Source of the DNA: Branchiostoma floridae | Taxonomy: Eukaryota > Chordata > Leptocardii > Amphioxiformes > Branchiostomatidae | Length of the DNA stretch: 64,000 nucleotides | Direction: 5' to 3' | Assembly (NCBI RefSeq): GCF_000003815.2 | Contig: NC_049996.1 | Coordinates: forward strand, 14,487,149-14,551,148 | Part shown: in pieces, positions 57,185 through 64,000 of the stretch | Position numbering within the stretch: the stretch's first letter is position 1 | How the letters are laid out: each line of letters opens with the position of its first letter | Translations under genes and position numbers: made by a program | Notes under the pieces: generated by a model | What the model was told of the DNA's origin: nothing | What the model saw: only the letters and a program-made list of their open reading frames with translations | Databases searched by the model: none

Positions 57185-57470
57185 GAATGAAGACCTTTAT
57201 TGCACATTCTTGCCCCACTAGGCTAAGTACAGGACACAAGTGACAGTTGATCTGTGGCGTACATTTACAATCTTAAGATATTCTTCTTCATCATAAGATT
57301 CTTTCAATAGTCTGTATGTTCGTAGTTTATTTTTCGCAGTCGCAACTCTGTTATCGTTGTGGATTTCAGATAGAAATGTCTGGAAATAAATATCTTTTAA
57401 ACGCTGATATATTAATGTGTTAATAGCCTTTTGTGAAGCCGAATGAATGCAGATCCTACGATGGGTTTGA
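57185..57470 (-). mobile_element. Non-LTR retrotransposon remnant
   Basis: The minus strand encodes FQTFLSEIHNDNRVATAKNK then LRTYRLLKESYDEEEYLKIV and NVRHRSTVT before a stop, followed by a 3' end with caataaaggtcttcattca. The NKLRTYR..K segment and RHR...T are typical of the region after the reverse transcriptase core in non-LTR elements. It is probably related to the remnant at 49611-49990. Confidence 0.55.
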
Positions 57471-58190
57471 TACTATATTACCACACCGTGGATCTGCTTG
57501 GAGATTATGCAAAACCGCCCAGTCCGTCCCTTACATGAAGTCATGGTGGAACTGACCAGTGGAATAGCTGCTGAAGATTATAGTCGGGCTACCGTATGCT
57601 TTACACGTAGAAAAATACACAGACGTAGGTAAAATACAGTAGGATCTAGAGCTTAAATTAAAACAAGTTAAACTATTACATCGATGAAGGTTGGACATCC
57701 TGGTAACAGGGAACGAAAAAGGCAGTAGTTGTTTGATTTTGGAAACTGACCGTTTCCAAAATCATATCCAGTTGCTTTCCAGTTCCTTGAGTAACTGCTT
57801 TTTGAAGTTTAACTGTTGTAAGTATGGAGGCGCTTTCCTGCAAGCATATCATCATTCAATGTCGTAGCCTGTCTCCAAATAACAAAGCTAGAAATGTCAG
57901 CCGCATTTTGTGACATCTTCAGACTTATCGGGGTATCATATGACTTGTTTGACAAGGGATATGAAAGGATTTCTCTGCATTGCTCCTATATATCATGCAC
58001 ATATCAGTCTACACAATAGTAAATGCTTTTTTTCAATAGGTTGAAGCTGTCTCAGTGTCTGGGTTACCCTATGGTGATGCATGCGATGGTTTTACAGTCT
58101 GAGACTCACATAGAGACAGCAAAAAACAATACAGAAATTGAAGAAACTACGCTGCTTGCAAAGGATATATAGATTATTATATATGATACA

Positions 58191-58245
58191 GATGGATGGA
58201 TGGATGGATGGATGGATGGATGGATGGATGGATGGATGGATGGAT
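58191..58245. repeat. (GATG)n microsatellite
   Basis: About 13 units of gatg/ggat. Confidence 0.95.
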
Positions 58246-58306
58246 GATGAGTGGATGGGGATGGATAAGGGAGTGAGGGAAGAACAGAGAGAGGGAGGGA
58301 CGAAGA

Positions 58307-58307
<1 letters not shown>

Positions 58308-58353
<46 letters not shown>

Positions 58354-58354
58354 T
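58308..58354. repeat. (AT)n microsatellite
   Basis: About 45 bp of atat with one c interruption. Confidence 0.95.
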
Positions 58355-60029
58355 CATTGGTTTAGCTTTACAATAAACTCTCAAGCTACATATGATAAGA
58401 CACAATCTTTTTTCACAGCTACTATACATTTCCAACTTTTCAGCCAAGCCCTGTCTTCTTTTGTTAATAGCTATTCAACTTTTCCGATAAAAAATCGGAT
58501 AAAAACAGCGGGTGACACAAACAGAGTAGTGTGATAGAATCAGGATCCCAGACCACCAAGGCGTGTTTTGTATCTTCATTCTGGTTTATCTATACCCCCA
58601 CTGAGCCACCGTCTGTCCCTGTTGTGTTGTAAAACCCGCCTCATAAACCTCCAGATATTTCTACTGAGCCAGTTATCACAAATTTCCCTCCTAGTCTAAG
58701 GTCTCTATAAATAATACATTGTGCTGTACGGCGTTATGCGAATTTGTCTTTCTCTTCTCTTGTGAGTGGGCGACCTTTTGACGATATTCCCCTGTGGCTA
58801 GTCGTACAAGGTATGGCACTCTAACGTTATTGTGTTCTCATGGTCTCTAAATCGTTGTGTTTGCATATTCAAAAAGCACTTACCATTGTGCGTAAGCTGT
58901 CTATGAACTTGATAAAGATCTCATGCTGCAATCCCTTTAAACCTAGTTTGTAAATTCTTTTTTTTTTCTTCAGAAAATAAGCAGCGAAATTTGGCCAACA
59001 TTTTAAAAATGATTTTCTGAAAATAGAATTCAAATTATATTTTTCGTGCTGTAGCATGCAAAAATGCCAGATTCCTTTGGTTTCTTTTTGCCGTTTCCGG
59101 CAATTTGATCACGAGACTTTCAAGTTTGTAATTCTCATTCAAGGTTAGTTACCGAAATGGCGCAGTCTATTTCCTACGGGGTTCCAAACCGAAGATATCG
59201 AGGATTGTAATTACTTTAGTCGGGAAAATGGCGAGTACGTGGCGATGCTATCCCGGCCTTGTTGTGCTTGATGTACAGTGATGTAATGCAGAAATAATGA
59301 CGTGGCGGGAAGTACAATCCAGGAGGTGTTATTTGACGTACGATCACCCCGCAGCCTGAGCTAGAGAGGTCCCGACAGTGATTAAACGCCCTGGGAACGA
59401 GGGATATGTGTGTGTGGGCATTAGTCATTCCCGGAGAACGAGATGGCAATGACTGCTAACGGTCCTAACGGCTTGGCTTCGCGGCCGGGTGATTTTGTAC
59501 CGCTTGGACGTTACGTACATTTCTGCACAGTACAAAACATCATTTCCACGTAAAATCCACTACAGATGATTGTAGCTGTGATATGAAGGTAGGCTTCTTT
59601 CTCTACGCATTATGATAAAACAATGTCAGTGGTGGCTTCTAGTTTTAACGTTACTCGGTAGCTATGGCTGTACGTGTAGACTCAATAGCTTGTATGATAT
59701 TTCAGAGAGGAATATCGGCATTAGAGACGTGTATTGTATAGATGTTCTGAAGAAAGGAGACATTTTTTTCAGATTTAAAGAAGCAGTTTGTTGTATTTTG
59801 AGCAGAAATTTCACATTTTGTTTTAAATCTGGTCTCTATCGGCTACGTATTTCTCACTATAACGCTTTGAATTTATTATAAATATTTTGGCATCCAACTT
59901 AACCTACGGTATAAGTTAATAGATATTTGACATTTAATGACCTTTTCTTATGACATCTTGACACGTCACTTAGTTTGCTAATAGCTCATTGTCACGCTAC
60001 CATTTGCATAGATCGTGTTACAGATTAGG

Positions 60030-60252
60030 CGTAACGCTAGTTCACCTTTATCCGTGGGGTAACCTTTATCCGTTGTTAAAAAAAAACAGGCTATTTAGGG
60101 ATATCAACTCGACGGAGGATGGTTTAAAATTGCAGTATTTTCAAAATATTGCAGTTTGACACCACCGTCTGTTGACTCGATATCCCGTGATACCCTGTTG
60201 TTAAAACGACGGGTATAGGTTACCCCGCGCATAAAGGTGATCTAGCGTTACA
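60030..60252. mobile_element. MITE, TTATCCG family (copy 2)
   Basis: gtaacgctagttcacctttatccg at the left and ataaaggtgatctagcgttac at the right are inverted. Inner arms gggatatcaactcgacgg and ccgtctgttgactcgatatccc are also inverted. It matches the copy at 15421-15635 in plan and words. Confidence 0.65.
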
Positions 60253-60253
60253 T

Positions 60254-60457
60254 ATTCTATTCTATTCTATTCCATTCTATTCTATTCTATTCCATTCTAT
60301 TCCATTCCATTCCATTCTATTCCATTCTATTCTATTCTATTCTATTCTATTCTATTCTATTCTATTCTATTCTATTCTGTTCTATTCCATTCCATTCTAT
60401 TCTGTTCTATTCCATTCTATTCTATTTTATTCTGTTCTATTTTATTCTATTCTATTC
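60254..60457. repeat. (TTCTA)n satellite
   Basis: About 200 bp of ttcta with ttcca and ttctg variants, directly abutting the MITE. Confidence 0.95.
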
Positions 60458-63400
60458 GAGAGAGGAAACGATCCGAGGCAATTTGGACAGAATATACATG
60501 CACTTTCTTTATCAACGTTACAGTATATGGCAGCAAGCATATAACGTAGAGAACGAATGTCCACTATGTGGGTTAAAATGGCAGAGATTAATGGTTACAG
60601 GGCCATGCATGTATAGATATCTAAGTCCGTCTGCTCTATTTGCTCTATCTCAAGTGCCGTTTGACGTTAAACAAGCCACTCTATTTTACTGATACAAAGC
60701 CAAGATTACACATCCATGGAAACGTTGGTCAATATTCTGAGTGATGTATTTAATCGTTAGATGCATTTTGTACACAAAAATGTGCTGTTAAACAATAATT
60801 TTGTAGCAAGGGATTTTACCCAAGACCTGAACCGGCTTCTACTGGTCCTCTGGGAAGAACGGCCAATGGCCGACAGGGCATTACCTGTATAAAAAAAGGT
60901 TTCATTCATTCTTAGAACGTAACCTTACCGTAACGTAATCTAAAAGCCCAAGCTATATGTAATCCTCCGTCATTACTGATTCCAGAGCTACTATGTTGAT
61001 ATTTTACATTCTATGCTTTACTAACAGTAGGTCTGTTATCAGGGGTTTTCTGCACAGACTCCACTCATTGTGGCATTGAGTAGGTGATAAGTGGAAGGGA
61101 GCGACGAATGGAATGTTCTATTGAATACATGTACATTGGTTAGCCCTATTCTCCAAGCAGACGTGTCAGCTAGACGAAAAAAAGAGAAGAATTTGGCCAA
61201 ATAGAGACAAATACGTTGCCATGATTTAAGTCTTTTGCAGTTTATCAGTTGGTCAGTTCACTCCAAGGCCAATTAGTTCCTACTAGACTTTATTCCTAAA
61301 ATGGCCAAATATTACTATTCGGCCAGGCGGAAGTCTGGTTAAGACTAGCCTAGATAGCAGGCTTCGTGGCAGGGCTCTTTTGAGGGCTTAGCTTCTGCTG
61401 CTTTCTGAATGCTATCGGGATTCATAGTACGTCTGTCATACCGATTTAGCCATAGGAAAACGGATACACAGGCAGTAAACGATTATTCTTTCATTCCTTT
61501 ACCCTCCTTCCTCACCTCATTCATTCATTCACCCTGTCAGCCATCCATTGATTAATCCATTCGTCTGTTCATTCGTTCGTTCGTCCGGATCCATTCATTC
61601 TAGACAGCACTTGATAGATCCGAGAAAAGGGTCAGTGACTCACGACGCCTGATGTGTTGGCTATACTTATCTATGAACGATGGTGTCCTGGAGGGTCTTA
61701 CTGGTCATGTGTATACATGGCTGATATCTTTGATTTTTTTTATTCGTTGGTATAATACAGAAAACTGTGCTGTCGATATCGTCAAAATATGACGAAACAA
61801 AGAAATATACATGTAGGATAGTGATGCATACAGAAAAGGCGCAACATTGCAACGACATGGCATTTACAATTAGAAGTGTTATTTTTCGACGTAATTATGT
61901 ATTCATTTCATGACGCTTGCCAATGCATCGAACATCTGAAACCAATTAATTTTACCCTGAGCCATTCATTCCCATGCATATCTACGATGCATTTGCAAAA
62001 CAAATTATACGTTGCTCTCAACGCTTAATGACGTCACAGACATGAACGTGCTTCTGGGAACGACGAAGCGCAAAGCACTCTGGGACGAATGAAAAGAGAA
62101 AAGGGAAGAAAAATTGGCCTTCATCTACCCATAGAACGTCTGAAACATATTGACCTAAGATATCTTTCAGAGCAACCAATAACATTTATAGCATTTGTTT
62201 TAAGTTTAATAGCCACATCAAAGCAACTTAATAGTATGCATCGTTTGAAGTGTTTTTGATATCAGCCAGAGGTTTCCCAAGGCGGAAAGAAACATGTTTT
62301 AGCAATCATTCTCCAAGGAAAAGTCCAACTCAATAACCAAGACCACTGCGTTCTTAATGGATCAGTCTGGATTACTGCACTCTTATGATAAGATTCGGTG
62401 AAGACTTGATGTTAAAATATACCATGTCATTTTTTTACGTTGCTAAGTTGCCATCATCGTGAAACAAATTTTCTTTAGTTTGTCTTTCAACCTCCATGAC
62501 TGTTTCGTCAGGCTAGAAAAAAGTTGTTTGTGAGAAAAAGCAGACGCCTTATTTTCTTGAAATGGGGTCATGAAGATAGTCTTATCTCTGGGTTCTGGTA
62601 TATCTGTTGGTTTATCCACGGAAGGCGGACTGTGTAGGGACTATTTTAGAGATAATCAGCTAGAGCGTGGGGAAAATATAAAAAAGTTGCCAGGTGCCCT
62701 TTTGACTTGTTTCCTAATTCTGTTGCAATAAGCCTATGTTGTTGCCCCTAAATTTGTAAGTAATACATTTTCAAGACAAAATCCATCCATTTTGCAGTGC
62801 TTGAGCCAATTCCTTTACCACTGCCTTCAAAGAAGTTGACCAGACCTTAGCGTTATGTACTCCGATACTTTACTCTCACTTTGAGAATGTTCATTCAATA
62901 AGCCTTCGGGCATGACATTGTAAAGAAATATATCATTATTATGTTTCCGGCCTTACAATGTAGCTCGTAGTCTGTGGCTTCTCATCCAGTCATTATCAAT
63001 CACACCATTAGAAAAGGAATTGGCAAAAAATTAGTAGACTTCACACAAAACTGGAAAAGAGATCAATCATTGTACAGTTTGTCCACTGTGGCGTTCCTGA
63101 TTAAGGACCAGGGAAAGCCCATCACAAATTCTCATGTTTTTCAAGTAATAAAAACCTTTGTCAATTTGTTATCAATCTTAACATGCTCTAACAGTGCATT
63201 CGCCGTAACATTGGGTAAATGCCGAGGAATACAATATAAGGAATCATTGTACCAAAAACACATATCTCCACCAAACAACCGTATTACGGCCGACTCTGGC
63301 GCTAGTAAAACATGCTGTTATGACATTTTAATATACAGCTATGACGCGCATCGTACACCATAATAACCCTTTATGGACTCGTCGTTCTCCGAGGCCCATT

Positions 63401-63600
63401 ATCACATAAGTCCCACGGCTAATGTACGTTCGGTATTACTTCTTCCAAGGCCATGTTGATTTGAGTATATGGATGACGTCCACGGGCATCAATTTTTTTC
63501 GGCCGTTTTCAAAAATAAAAAATAAAAGTTTTCAACCATACTTCTAATCATACTAAGAAGCTGTAAAAGGAGCAAATATATGCTGTAGATAAAAATGGTA

Positions 63601-63818
63601 TACTGTAAATGCATTTAAGTTCGTGGGGATTTAATTTCGCTTTAGCGGTAAAAAGGACTTTTCGTGGTGGTTTTAATTTCGCGGTAACACCATAGACTAC
63701 AGTCTAATACCATAATAGACAAATGTTCGCTGTGGTTTTAAGTTCGCGGTGAAGTGGTCACGTGCACCGCGAAAACCGCGAACATTAATCCACCGCGAAC
63801 ATTTCTGCATTTGCAGTA
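63601..63818. mobile_element. Palindromic MITE (TACTGTAAATGC ends)
   Basis: The left end TACTGTAAATGCA and the right end TGCATTTGCAGTA are inverted. The interior is made of repeated ttcgcggt/accgcgaa words. It is about 218 bp and noncoding, flanked by TA at the left and TT at the right. Ends of this type recur in several marine invertebrate genomes, from memory. Confidence 0.6.
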
Positions 63819-64000
63819 TTTGTAGGAAAACATATACTAAGTCAGCGTCAATTCCAAGCTCGAAGAAGAAGACGTGAAAACAAAAAGTAAATAATTTATT
63901 GTATTGTATTCAATAATCTGTATTTGGTCATTTGTTCGACCTTCCTGACCACATAGATTTCACAATGAAGGCAATATTTTTTGCCAAACGCTCGCATCAG

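Larger units (their letters stand above)
54826..64000. other. Gene-poor right flank
   Basis: No gene model could be supported on either strand beyond gene D. Contents are transposon remnants, microsatellites and unique AT-rich sequence. An A/T-rich tail with repeated aataaa at 55359-55375 could serve gene D as poly(A) signal, but it is about 535 nt past the stop and lies in a repeat. Confidence 0.5.

Noticed and set aside
59612-59881. Open frame starting MIKQCQWWLLVLTLLGSYGC, signal-peptide-like
   Set aside because: No domain after the hydrophobic start and no linked downstream exon in the window. It could be a first exon but cannot be supported.
62974-63363. Open frame of 129 codons near the right edge
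   Set aside because: GTG start, AT-rich composition, no motif, no splice partner.

Overview
The window looks like genomic DNA of a lancelet (amphioxus, Branchiostoma-like). The evidence is short, phase-compatible exons separated by large AT-rich introns, one EGF domain per exon, a type II membrane C-type lectin with a collagen-like stem, intronic minisatellites, and many short palindromic transposons and tRNA-derived SINE-like repeats. No bacterial operon, CRISPR array or viral genome is visible. All gene models below were assembled by hand from GT/AG splice sites, reading phase and domain logic. No transcript or database search was available.

Layout. 1-4135 (+): 3' part of a type II membrane C-type lectin gene whose lectin domain carries a one-base frameshift. 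6538-11231 (+): complete 7-exon papain/cathepsin-like gene of 339 residues, in which the catalytic cysteine position is valine. 12039-54825: four genes (called A, B, C, D here) that all end in the same roughly 280-residue domain encoded by one terminal exon. A (-, 12039-20091), B (+, 27911-39430) and D (+, 47049-54825) are type II membrane proteins with a short basic cytosolic tail, one membrane helix, a short stem, 4-5 EGF domains and the terminal domain. C (-, 41197-45609) has the same terminal domain and two EGF domains, but begins with a signal peptide and a noelin (olfactomedin-1 type) N-terminal coiled-coil domain. 54826-64000: no convincing gene, mostly repeats.

The four genes run A(-) B(+) C(-) D(+). 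A and D share one subtype of terminal domain, while B and C share another and are nearly identical over their 3' halves. The cluster therefore reads as an old inverted duplication with its axis near 40.3 kb. Afterwards C acquired or kept a different 5' half, and B/C were probably homogenised by gene conversion. The start codons of C and D lie 1.4 kb apart and diverge around a TCTCGCGAGA element. C also has a TATA-like box.

The most unusual items are the noelin-EGF-jelly-roll-like architecture of C, the terminal domain itself (probably a concanavalin-like sandwich, not assignable by eye), the cysteine-less cathepsin, and tandem intron repeats that copy the splice-donor region of genes B and C.
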